A stretch of DNA of 64,000 nt, from the NCBI GenBank assembly GCA_000231825.2, contig JH720318.1, positions 204,539-268,538 of the forward strand, given 5' to 3'. This document shows, one piece after another, positions 13,007-24,885 of this stretch (its first letter is position 1; each line of letters starts with the position of its first letter). A program made the position numbers and the translations under genes. Source of the DNA: Tetrahymena elliotti 4EA. Lineage: Eukaryota > Ciliophora > Oligohymenophorea > Hymenostomatida > Tetrahymenidae. The notes under the pieces are model-generated. The model saw only the letters and a list, made by a program, of their open reading frames with translations. It made no database searches and was not told where the DNA came from.

Positions 13007-15048
13007 TCAATTCATGTTCAATTATTCTATTTTATTTAAATATTCTAAATGTTGGCGCTCTAGAGATTCCAAATCAGATTCATATTATTTAGAATATCCA
13101 TTACTATTTTAAGTTTATATTGTATTTGTATAATTAGAAGGGCTTGAGTCCTCACTTTATTATCTATTTGGATTATTATAATAATTATTAGATTATTTAG
13201 TATTTGTACTTTCCTCTGTATATTATTTTTCTGTTTTGGCTTTTGGTTTTGGTATATTTTTAGAAAACTCTAACACCTTATCTCTAGATGAAATTTTTTT
13301 CTCTTCTTCTTTTTATTTAGGTTTTCTCTAGTTTGAGGGTGGAAGATTTGCTATTTATTATTAATTAAAATATTTGACTTAATTACTATATTCTAATTTT
13401 TTATCTTATAGATCTTTTTTTTATTTCCACTCATCTGTTCCAGTGTTAGCTCCTAAGCCTCCTCTTTACTGGAGAACAACAGGGTAATCATTTTATTAAC
13501 TTTTTTTGGAATTATCAAGCCCATTGTTAATACTATTATTAAGATAAGACTACTATTGCTACAATTTACTATCTTCTGCAGGTTTTTACAATGCAAATGA
13601 TGGCACATAACTTTGAATGTATACATTTGCTTCTTACTCCTACTTGTATGAATTGTTTTATTATTATTGAAGTATCCTGTTTTATCTCTAAATATCTGGT
13701 GATGAGCTAGTCTTTTAATTTTTTCCTGGCTTTTGCTTTAATATTAATAAAAATTATGAATTTAAAATTAAATAATTTAAGATAATTTTTTCATTCTATA
13801 TGAAAGTAAGTAACATCATGCTTTATTTTAAACTATTTTGATTTTTTTAGCTTCTAGTTTCTTTTTTAGAGTGAATAATTTTTTCGATGTTTAAGTTATA
13901 ATTAAATTTTAGTTTAAGATTGATTGCTAATTTTTAAAAGTGCTCAAAAAAATTTAAATAATTAGTTTGGGCTGATTTCATGCATACAATTGAATAAAAA
14001 CATGATATGAGAATATAAAAGTAATTTCTGAAAGAAAGATCTTACATTAATATTTTCTATGGCATCTAACGTATAAGGATTATAGTTTGTATAAGGATTA
14101 ACATAGGAATTTTGATTAGATTAAATAACTTAATTCGGTTAAATTTTTGTATTTTTTTCTAAAGTGTAAGCAGAAGATTTACTTCCCTTTGTATAGTTTT
14201 TCTGTTTTGAAAGATTAGAAGTATCATCGCTAGTAGTGTTAACAGCATCAATCTAGCGATTACTTTATCCAATTAAGTTTTACGAAACTTGATAGCTTTA
14301 CTGTTTGTTTACATTTAATCTTTGATTAGAGTTATTCATCTATCCTATACTGTTGTCGCTTTACTATTATGAATATATTTTGTTTCCTGGCTTTACCTGA
14401 GCATTTTAGTTTTAATTTGCTTAAAGGTTACCTCCTGACATCAGTTAAATAACGTCTAAATTAAAAGGATTTGTTTATTTATAAGGATCGTTCTATTGCT
14501 ACTAATATTGTAGTTTTTAGGAGATAGAAATTTTAGATTTATTTGATTGTTCGCTTCTCGTTGAAAAATTTGAATTACTTTATTGCTATTTATTCAATAC
14601 TACGCCTTCGCTCCCATAAGCTTTCACATACTATTAATTATTCTTCTAGCCTATTATATTTTTATTAAGAACATATTGAATTATTTAGCATAAAATTAGT
14701 TGATTTTAAAAAAATTCTCTTGCCTTAATTTAAAATTTAGAAATTAAGAAAAGCTAGTTAAATAATGCTACTTGAAAAAATATTCATACCTGATGCTTAG
14801 TTAGAGATAGAAATAGGAGTGTTTGTCGAAGGATTAGATGATATTGACTAATTACCTCTGGATATGGTTGTTTGATGATTTGGCTTTTAAGTAAAGTCAT
14901 TACTTCCTTAGTATCTATCATATTATTAAGCCGATGGATCTTTTTAAATATAACCCTTTGAGATTGGTGGCTTGTCTAAGGAAGGGATGACACCTTCTTT
15001 TGATATTGTTGAAGTTTTGCCTTTGAATCTTTCCTAAAAGCTAGACAT
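13007..15048 (-). CDS. Q/N-rich hypothetical protein
   Basis: Minus-strand gene with ATG at 15048 (MSSFQERFKGKTSTISKEG) and TGA at 13007-13009. It has about three exons and roughly 560 residues. The first exon runs to about 14790, a second from about 14660 to 14045, and the last from about 13745 to 13007. Most of the protein is low-complexity Gln/Asn/Ser with many TAA/TAG codons, so it is probably disordered. A more ordered block comes in the last quarter: DYPVVLQQRGGLGAN, then DEWKQKKDLQDKKLEY, then SSRDKVLEFSKNIPKPK. The protein ends in a short charged helix, LESLERQHLEYLNKIEQL. The conserved-looking SRDKVLEFSKNIPKPK block is the best handle for a profile search. I do not recognise the family. 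Confidence 0.78.
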
Positions 15049-16379
15049 AACTATCTCCTTATGTATTCTTTAATGTAAAACTCTTTTAAGGTAGTACTTT
15101 TTAACTAATCGTATATTAGTTTCCTTAATTGTATGTTCTAATAGGAAAAAACAATTCTTTTTTTATTAATTTTTTAATTTATTTATAACTAATATTTGCT
15201 AGTAACTCTTTAATCATTCAAAATCATTTAATAAGGAAGGCTTTTTTTGTTTGCAAAACATATACCTTTAGTTGATGTTTCATTACTCCTTTAAACATCT
15301 TCTAATTAATACCAATAATGTACATTTACATATAATGCGTTAATTATTAGAAATTTTTTGTACGAAGCTTAAACATTTTATTATAAGTTGGTATTTTCAA
15401 AATTTTAACTCATTTGTATTTATTCTTTAATTCAAAGTAATACTCACTTACTCCGAATCAAAGATTCAATTTTCAATTAAAAAATCCAACTGAAAATTAT
15501 TTGGAAATACAAATTTACAATATTAATTCATCTAAATTACAGGTTTTACGACATGAAAAAATAAGAGTTCATTTACAAAAGCATCTTAATCATTTTCTTA
15601 AAAATTATTCACTGGAAATTTAACACAGTCATATCATTTTTTAAAATATTTCAAATTAGTTAAGTGATGAAGAAATAAAACATAAAAATCAAAAATTTAA
15701 AAATAAAATTTCTAGTTTAAAGTTAACTTATTTTTTTGAGAACTTCTTTTTTCAAATAAATAAATTATTTTGAATTTAAAATTTAGTTTAAAATTTTAAG
15801 GTTAAAAAACAATGACATTTTTGTTTAGAAAGCTGTGATATTTATTTAATCAAGTAAATAGATTTAATTTATTTTTAAATAGTCATTTTTTGTTATTATT
15901 TATTTCTTCAAACAAAAAGAAAAGAAGTTATTATGATATAAAGTAGAACAAATTTTATATATTTTAATTTTTTAATGAAAATAGATTTAGTTTTTAAATT
16001 AATTTTAGAATTTTCTTTTGGAAATTTTGGTAATTGAAATCTATTTCATCAATGAATTGGGTTAAAAATTTTTGAAAAATGGATTTAAGTGGGTGAGAAA
16101 TAAAAAAGGCATAAAATATTTTTTGGCAATTTTAAAATTGAGATGTTATTAGATTGAAATTTTATTTAAGATAAATAAATGTTTAGTTTGATTTGATTTG
16201 ATTTTTGAATATTTCAGATTAGTAATGGAAAAGTTAAGAAAGATATTTTGGCAAAGTATGGGTTTATTTAGGAAGCATTTTATTATATTAATTATTGAAT
16301 GAGGACTATGGAAAGATTCTTATTGGCAATAATTAATTTAGAAAAATTATATTAATTAATTAGCATTAGAAAGAGAATC
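15049..16379. other. Divergent intergenic region, AT-rich
   Basis: It lies between the divergent Q/N-rich gene (-) and Miro (+). No coding exon is recognised, and promoter elements cannot be named. Confidence 0.5.
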
Positions 16380-19300
16380 ATGAAATAAAGAAAGATTCGC
16401 ATTTTAGTTTTAGGCGATGGTTGATAAATTATTAAATATTCATCTTTAGTTATTTATTGCAAGACTTTTTCATTTAATATCTGAAAAACAATACATTCCT
16501 TTATATCTTATAATCCTTCAATCAATACGAGCCATGATATTCATATAAAGCCTTGCAAAATAACTAAAATGAAAGCATTAAGTATTTATTTGTTTTTATT
16601 TTATAATAGCCTAAGTAGGAAAAACTTCATGGATCACTTCTCTGGTTTCTGACAATCAACCTGACAAAGTTAATTGAATTTTATATTTATAGACTGATTA
16701 ATATTTGGTTTGAGCATACCATGAAAATAGGAATATTATTCTTCAACATATTCAGCATCATAAAAAATTTGAAAATTTAAATGCATTATTCAAGAAGCAA
16801 TTGATCATGGCATATTAGAAATTTGACTCTTCACTTGCGAAATTATTTTGACTAAGTTTTATTGAAAAATTAGATTCCACCTGTTATAGATCCAGTAGTT
16901 TTCTCAGAGATGTTTCTTCATACATTCTAAGTTTAAACTGTTTTAATCGATACTCCTAGTATTTGTTTTTTTGATATTTCATTCAAATTAACATTTTACC
17001 AGAATATAATAAAGAAAATGGAAGTGAGATCTGTATTTTATAAATCCATTTAGCTCTATGCTCTATCAATTTTGGATTTCTTTTTCTTTATTCAGACTAT
17101 TTTTTATCTCACTTATCAGATTTCAACTGATATAAATCATCATTAATCTGCTTAATCTAGAAAATATCAACACTTTTAATCTTTAAAATAGGTAATATCT
17201 TACAAAACGAATTTAAATTTAGAGAAGAGGTTCAAGCAGCTCAAGTTATCCTTCTACTATATGATCTCTCTAACTACTCAACAATTGAATCTATGGAAAA
17301 AAACTGGATGGTCTAAATTGAGAAAGAAAATCCAAATGTAAAAATTAGAATATATTTAATTAAACTAAACTAAACAGCATAACACAAAGAAGAAAAATAT
17401 ATTTATGATCAATCAAGTAAAGACTCCGAAATTAATGCAATAAGATATAGATGATAAAATATTATACAATAATCCATCTTTAAAGCAAATCATAAAGAAT
17501 TTTTAGCATGATTAAATAGGATATTAATTAAATAAGTAAATTTTTACTAATATTAGAATATAGCAAATGAAAAATTACTGGATTATCTTGAAATAATAAT
17601 ACAAAATTTTGAATTGAATTAGTCAATCAATAAAAGTTAAAATATTAAACTGTTCATAAATAGCCTGATGGATAAATATAATATGTGCTAAAATAAACTT
17701 AAAACACAAAAAATACTTAATCAAAACATTAATATTAATTTTAGTGAGTGAGCTAATAAAAAACCATTTTTCTTAATTTATGAAATTCTAATTTAATTGT
17801 CAATTTTCTAATACTATTAAACTTAAAAAAGGTTCCTGTGATTGTTATTGGAAATAAAAGGGATATGTTAGATGAAATCCAGAGTTAAGACAAAATTCCA
17901 GATAGCAATAGAGTAATAAAAATGAATTTTCAATTTTTGAATTTAACTTATCAGCTTTTAAAAAGATTGAAAAGGTTACTGTTCCTTTGATTAAGAAATT
18001 TAAACAAGTTTAAATGGGATTTGAGTGCTCAGCTTTACTTTATTAGTCAATATCTGATGTTATTTATGGGGCTCATAGAGCTGTTCTTTTCCCATTATCT
18101 CCTTTGTATGATATTCGTGAAAAAGCTATTACACCTAAATTTGAAAAAGCATTAGCAAGAATTTTCCGTATATGTGATAAGGATAATGATAATAAATGGA
18201 ATGATGAGGAGTTAAGAGATTTGTAATTTGAAGTCTTTTCTCATGATTTATCAGGAAATGATATTCAAGGAATTAAACAACTTATCAGAGAAGATGAAAT
18301 TATTGTAATATTGAGTAGGATTTATTTGATGTATTTAAAATACTTATTTTTATAAAAAGAATCAAGACAAGAGCTCTTCAAACTTGAATGAAATTACATT
18401 TGAAGGATTTAAAGTACTTTAAAAGAAATGTGTTGAATTAATAAAAATGCAAATTTGTTGGGTAAATAAGTTAAAGAGAATAGTTTTATAAAATATATGA
18501 ATTATTCTTACAATTTTTTAGGCTATTTTAAGACACTTTAACTATGATGATAAGTTAGAATTAGATAAGAAGCTTTTTAAAGATTAGTAATATTACTTTT
18601 ATTTCACTTTGAATTTATGGAATGTTTTTTGTTATAATTAAGACTTATAGTAAACTAAGATTAAGGCTAAACTGTTGAGTTGAGTGGAAAAGCACGCTTG
18701 TTCTTAACTAGATAGTGTTTTGAAAGATTTTGTTCCATTTAAGACAGAAAAAGCAAAGCAGATGATGTAATTGGGTAAGTCCTTCATAAAAAGAACATTA
18801 CTGATATTTTCTTCCCTTACCCATACAAGGATGAAAAGTAAGGAGAATTAGAAAATCCTTTCTAATACTTACTACCAATCGTGACAAATAAAGATTTTAT
18901 AGTTTAAGAGGAGTGGCTTAATCTATGGGCGTATTTATTGTTTTTTAAAATTAAAGGAAACTTAAGGCTATTTTATATATTAAAGATACAAAACAAGAGA
19001 AGATTACCTTGATGTTTACAAGAAGATGGTATACTTAGGATACTAAGGATCTTTGGAAGAAACTTTCTTAATTACAAACTCCACAAACTGCTTTAGTTAA
19101 ATTTAAAAAATGAACTAGAGATATGTTTTTAATGTTTGTTTAGTTTGCACTGATGATTGCTCTGATGAATTAGTAAGATTTTGCAAAAATGGATTTTCAT
19201 TAAAAAAATTTAAATAAAAAAACAGTTCTCAATTTTAAAAAAATATAAAAAATCCAATGAAAAAGATGTTATGACAAAAGTTACTGATTTTGTTGCAAAC

Positions 19301-19968
19301 ATTAAATTTGAAAACGGCAAAAAGAAAGTTATTGTTTTCACCTTTGCAAGATAGAACGATCTTAGAGATTTATTTGAATCGTATGAAGATTAAGAGCAAA
19401 GAGCTTTCAGAAAGTAAGATTTTTCAATTACTAATTAATTAAATAAACAGCTCAAAAATATTACAAAAGGTTTGATTAAATTGGTATATTGTTTAAAGAT
19501 TAGAACTCCCTCTTAGCATTGATTGAATAGGCAAATCAAATGAAATAGGATAAAAAATATTCTAAATTCTATGAATGTCCTAAATTCTTTATCTCCTTGT
19601 CAAATAAAGGAATAGAGGAATAGTTAGATCCTAACATCAGATAGTTCTCTAAAGAGCACTGCTTGCTTAAGAGCTTTGATGATCTTGAATCACTTCATAA
19701 ATCAATATATAATCTGATTGAAAAACCGTATTAAATTTTTATTTACAGAATTATTGGAAAAAAATTAATTTTTGTTAAAATAAAGAACAAAGGGCTTACA
19801 CAGAGATTATATTCAGATCATTTAATCCTAAGACAAATTTTTCAGAAAAAATTTGTAATAGATTTTAATAGGTGGTGGAATTATTGGGGCTTTAGGTATT
19901 ATTTTGTGGGTGAATAAATCTTCTCTAAAGCAAATACTACAGCAGTTTAAAAAAGGATTAGGTTTCTG
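16380..19968 (+). CDS. Mitochondrial Rho GTPase (Miro/RHOT-like)
   Basis: This is a tail-anchored outer-mitochondrial-membrane GTPase that in other eukaryotes controls mitochondrial movement, shape and inheritance. Exon 1 (16380-16419) plus exon 2 (from 16610) give KIRILVLGDAQVGKTSW, a complete G1 P-loop. Later exons give IDTPS (G3 region), VIVIGNKRDML (G4) and FECSALLYQS (G5). After the first GTPase domain comes RIFRICDKDNDNKWNDEEL, an EF-hand loop, then the helical EF-linker regions (AILRHFNYDD, EEWLNLWAY). The second GTPase-like domain begins RYVFNVCLV, but its P-loop is eroded (CTDDCSDEL instead of GxxxxGKS/T). The C-terminus IGGGIIGALGIILWV is the membrane anchor, followed by a short basic tail and TGA at 19966-19968. 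At least ten introns are needed, mostly 50-66 nt. Two are long: about 16669-16873, and about 17339-17831, which holds an open stretch of its own. Some splice sites are provisional. Confidence 0.9.
17339..17831 (+). other. Unusually long Miro intron with an internal open stretch
   Basis: About 490 bases separate the Miro exon ending EKENPN from the exon beginning VPVIVIGNKRD, which are adjacent in family members. Within it, about 17559-17757 reads open with plausible codon use (for example EKLLDYLEIIIQNFELNQ) until a TGA. It is treated here as intron. An alternative exon or an insertion specific to this lineage is possible. Confidence 0.45.
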
Positions 19969-21434
19969 AAATTCCTATGTGAAATATTTCAATATTTGAA
20001 TAACTTTTCAATATCATTCATAATAGTGAGCTAGCTAGCTAGCTAACTAGCTAACTTAAGCAAACAACTAGAGTTAAATATAGAGAAGAGAAATGAATGT
20101 TTCATAGATATTTTATTGTAAACAAAGATTCTTGCTGATTATATCTCATGATTTTAGTTTAATCTTACACTAAGAATCAAGTTGTTTTTGGATTGTAAAA
20201 TGCTTCAGTTTTATAAACTTGCCCCATTAAAAAGTTTATCTGAAAAGCTTAGAAACATCTTAACTTTTATTTGAAGAGAATCTATAATATAAGTGGCCAT
20301 TTCATTCCATTTATGATTTTCTATTTTCAAAATAAATATGTTTAACTGAACGAAAACTCTCCAAAAAATAGATAAATTTTTACATACCATTAAAGGAATT
20401 AGGTTTTATAGATAGCAATAATAATCTTATTTATTTGTAGATATTCTAGATCATATAATTTCTCTCTCTAATACAACTCTACTTTAATTAACAATAGAAC
20501 TAAACACAATCTTATTATTTATTATTATTATTATTAAATTGAGAGGATAAATTTCCTTCCTTCCTTCACAATATTTATTTTTAAACATAATTATTATAAT
20601 TTATTAATTTTTCATTTCTATTCATTAACTTTTAAAAATATCTTTTAATTATGGCTTCTTCTATTTTGCTAAAATTTGTTTTTAGATCTTGTTGAATAAA
20701 TAGTAAATTGAATTAATCTTGATAATTTATTTATGCATATTTCAACTTTATTCATTATTTTCCCTCAATAAGATACTTTATTTTAATATACCGAACGAAG
20801 CCTTGTGATTTAATTAAAATTAAATAATATTTATTTTAATCAAAAATATTAAAGAAATTATTGCTAAAATTTGTTTCATAATCTTCGTTTTTAATTTTAT
20901 ATTTATTACAAGACATAACTTTTCATATAAAGATAAAATTAAAGTATTTTATCATGAAGAATTTAAATTTTAATAGTTTAAAATATATTTGAAAAGAAAT
21001 TTCAGCTTTTTTTAAATACCTTAAATGTGATGAGATGAAAAACAAATTGCTTAAAAATTCTGATGAGAATTAAATGTTTGAAAAAATTTATGAAAAAGCT
21101 ATTATTATTTATCATTTATGAATTAAAGAGAGAGCAAGTCTAATTTATTGTTTTTCTACAAAAGGTATGAATGAATGTGAGAAAAATTGAAAATAGGAAA
21201 AAACTTTCAAAAATAAAAATTTTTTTATCATAAAATTCTTTTTAGTGAATGAGCAATTTAATTTCTAAAATGACTTAACCTACTATATTAAATCTCCATA
21301 ACATGAGAAAAACCCTAGTGGTTTAACAATATATAAATGATTTGAGTAAATGTTAAAATTAATTTGATTCAGTTCTTTTTTATAAATTTAGTAGAAATTT
21401 TATAAATATTATTACATTTAAAATAAGAAAACAA
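19969..21434. other. AT-rich gap between convergent genes
   Basis: About 1.4 kb between the 3' ends of Miro (+) and the Not4-like gene (-). Apart from a short CTAG-type repeat near its left end and an ATT run near 20517-20537, nothing specific is seen. Confidence 0.5.
20029..20055. repeat. Short (CTAG)n-type microsatellite
   Basis: Consecutive CTAG units, with one or two variants (CTAA), sit just 3' of the Miro stop codon. This is probably simple slippage DNA in the 3' UTR or downstream. Confidence 0.7.
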
Positions 21435-24180
21435 TCAATAAAATTTAGTTAAAACAAAAGTGTTAAATCCAGAGCATAGCTCTTAAAAGCTATTTTATTC
21501 ACTTTCATAACTATAAAATGCATTCTTTTCTTAGTTTTCCTCATCTTAAACTTTATTTTCTGAAGGCTAATTAGTTTTTTCATCAAATAATTAACCTACA
21601 TATTTATTTTGTTATTTCTAAAGGTTGTTTTAGTTATTAAAATGATCTTATCCATCCCAAAAATTAGCTATTATTTCATAATTTATGTTTAGTGTCTTGT
21701 TACCTGAATCAAACTTATTTTAGGATGTGTTTCTTTCCTCTTTAACATTTTAAGAATCTTGCTCATAGCAACTTTTTTGCATACTTTAAATTTTATTTGC
21801 TTCTTCCTTAGCACATAAATCTCCTAGGGAACAATTAGATTTTATTTGATTATTAGATTTTTAAGAAGAATCGGAAATTTAACTTTAGGTTTTCTTTATG
21901 GATAATGTTTAGAAAACTATTTTATTAATAACATCATCTTTGCTATTTTATGACTCCAATTAAATCAAATTTAGGTTATCCTCAATACTCTACTAACTCT
22001 ATGAATCTGTAAACTCTTTGTTTGTTTCAGTTTATGTGGAATATTAATAGTTTGAGTTGCAATCATGAGTATAATATTTTTCTGCCTTAGAATATTCCTT
22101 ATTTTCTGAGTTTACATCTTCTTCTTACTTTTCATTTTATTGAGGAGACTTTAGTTAGGAGTATTCTTATCTGATTGTATTTATAATTTCTTACTATACT
22201 TGAGAATTTAGTTTTTCCTCGCTACTTTAAAAAAAGTTTATGTTATCATTAAATTATTAGTAATTGTTTTTAGTATTCTAGCTGTAAAGATTAGGAGGGT
22301 AGTTCTCATATTTTTATGATACTGATTTGCATTTAATACTGTCTTGGCTACTTTAAGAATCATTTATTTCAAAAGGAGTAACTTAAGGCATTTGCTTCGC
22401 TTAGTCATACATACAATATTATACATTTAAATACTCACTTTGAGACTATGCACTAAGATATTAAGGTTTGATTATAGGAGGAGAGAATGGATAATAAGTA
22501 TTTAAAGGAGATTGATTTAGATGGTTAAAGCTATAAAATCCTTAATTCATACTAATTGCACTAGAGGACAAGAAATTATTCTTTTTTTCATAGTAAACTT
22601 ATTGTCTTTGTAAATTATTTATTTATGAAGGATACATTTCTTAGTTTTAAGAAAATGGATTAAAATTTGGGCTTTATTAAACTTTGCAATCATAATCATG
22701 TACCTTTTGTTATGAGATAACAGTATTTTAAGCAACAAAAGAACCATAAATTTGATTTAGTCCTTGCTGATTAATTAGATTTGGAGCATATTAACCTTTA
22801 TATAGAAAAAAATAATTAAATTTTTTAATTTAACCTAAAAATTACCTATAACATAATGATTTGGGTGTGGCTAGTACTCTTTACAAGCCTAATATTATTC
22901 AATTGTTATGGCTCCATACTCTCTTAATTTTTCAATTACTTTAGATAAATTTGGTAAAGCAAAAATATGAGATTGAGATTCATAAAAGTTCTTGTTTTGT
23001 TAATACTCACTTAGAATTTCAGGAATATATTTTTTAACATGTTTTATAGCTATTTTTTGCTAGTCGATAAAGATATTCTTGTTGCTCAGCATTTCATCTT
23101 TGGAAAAATAATCATCATCTTTTTCATAAGAGTGAAGATAAAGACAATCAGGTATATTGGGGCAATCTTACTTCTTCAGAAAGTAGCTACAATACTTTGT
23201 TGTTCCATATGATGCTCTAATAATTCTATCAAAAATTTTGAAATTTTCTGTGCCCTATCAGATATTGTTTAAAAATATTATTAAACTTAATTAAATTGAT
23301 AAATCATTACTAATATAGATAAAGAAGCTTCTTTTTCTTCAGTATATGTTATGTATGCGCTGTAAGATGGCCCATTAGGTCCTTTAGGATTATATATGTT
23401 ATTTTTGTTTACAACAATCTTTGAGATATTTCCATATTACCCAAAGTATTAATAAGATTGTAATATCTATTCAATTTATAAAGAAATTTTAATGTTATTT
23501 TTAACAAATATTTTTTTTATTTTCAAAAACTAAACAAAAAATAATAATTTTTTGATTGAAATCATATCATTACTTATTCATTAGCAAGTTAAGGAGCAAT
23601 ACCTATAACGTACACTAAATTTTTCTTGATAACTCTAACTCTTGAGAGATGAGAAACATTATGTATTTAGTTATTTTAAGAAACACTCTAAGATGTGTTA
23701 TCTGTACTAGTGGTATCTATTTTATCAGGAATTTCAACAGTGTTTGTATTTATATAACTTTAGTATTTTAAAAACGAATTTTTTTAGCGTAATTTTGGAC
23801 AGAATTGTTTAATTTTACTTTTTCTTAGCGAAGCTAATTTAGCTCAACTTTTTTTTGGTCTAAACATTTCTTAATTGTTTTAGAAATTATTTATTTTTAA
23901 AATAGTTGATTTTATGTAAAATAATTTACTTGTTGCTGGAAGAACTATTAGCATAAATTAACTTATCATCTTCTTCAACTTGCTATAATATTAAATGCCA
24001 TTTAATAAGTAAATCAGTAAGACTATTAAAGTAATTTACTGAATAATTTAGTTTGATGGGGCTATTTTAAGATATTATCTCCTAATTCTAAGCAACCTAA
24101 AAGTTGACTTATTTAAAATTGTTTGAATAAATATAATACTATCAAAAATTACTACCATATGTATCTTCGTTATCAGTCAT
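21435..24180 (-). CDS. Not4/CNOT4-like RRM protein lacking the RING finger
   Basis: Minus-strand gene from ATG at 24180 (MTDNEDTY) to TGA at 21435-21437. After a short polar N-terminal region of about 100 residues it has LSRVRVIKKNLVYVIG, the start of the RNA-recognition motif of the CCR4-NOT subunit Not4. This continues as YFGQYGNISKIVVNKNN and, in the next block, GPSYSAYITYTEEKEASLS. A later exon gives RIIRASYGTTKYCSYFLKKQ and DCLYLHSYEKDDDYFSKDEM, the Cys/His segment that follows the RRM in Not4. The C-terminal half is Asn/Gln/Ser-rich and disordered. Not4 is normally an E3 ligase with an N-terminal C4C4 RING. No paired cysteines are present in any exon I could build upstream of the RRM. 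Either the RING was lost in this paralogue or an exon was missed. At least five introns are needed. Confidence 0.85.
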
Positions 24181-24885
24181 TCAATCCTAATATTTAGCTT
24201 TTGTTTATGAATCTCTTTTTTAGCTTTCCTTTCTTTAAATTTAGAAGTTCTACTTATTATTTATTTCTTATTTATTTTTTATTAGCAAAAAATTAATTTT
24301 TTATTCTACTAAAATAAACAAAAGAGGAAACAAAGAAACAAAAGAAGAAATGAGGGAATTATTTCATTTATTTTTGATTCCTGATAAATAATTTTTATTT
24401 TTTGATGAAATAAAATATAAAATTTGATAAAAATAAAAATTTAAATTGTGTCAAAAATTAAACTATTATAAATAATAGAAAAATAATTTAATTTCTCTTT
24501 GTCTTATTTTATTAAATCAGCAAAGACCTTTTTATTGCTCATCCATCAATTATAAATTCAAATTTCTTTTGGTTTCTTTTGCTGTCATCATAAAGGATTA
24601 CTACTTCAATATTTGATTGCTTTTTGAAGAAATCAGGAAAAAATTAATAGAAATTTATGTAATAGGTCTTATAATAAATTTTTTTTTGATAACACTTGTT
24701 TTCTATTTTATTGCGAATTTAGAATAAAATAGAAATCAATCAATAATATGTTCCTGTCATCAGTCAATAAATACTGATTTTTATTTTTTTAACAAGTCAA
24801 AAGTTTTCCTTTGAAATCCAGTCTAATTAATATTAAAAAAATCAAAAAATCTAAAAAAAAAAATTCTAAATTAAAAAAAGCAAAA
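24181..24885. other. Divergent intergenic region with 5' leader of the WBP2-like gene
   Basis: About 700 bp between divergent genes. The frame upstream of the GRAM gene is open from 24811, but it is Lys-rich and A-rich and looks like leader rather than protein. No named motif is seen. Confidence 0.5.

Noticed and set aside
18925..18990. Apparent frameshift in Miro
   Set aside because: A 55-base intron (18931-18985) restores LNLWAYKTREDYLDVYKK, and a similar intron near 19171-19222 resolves a second apparent shift.
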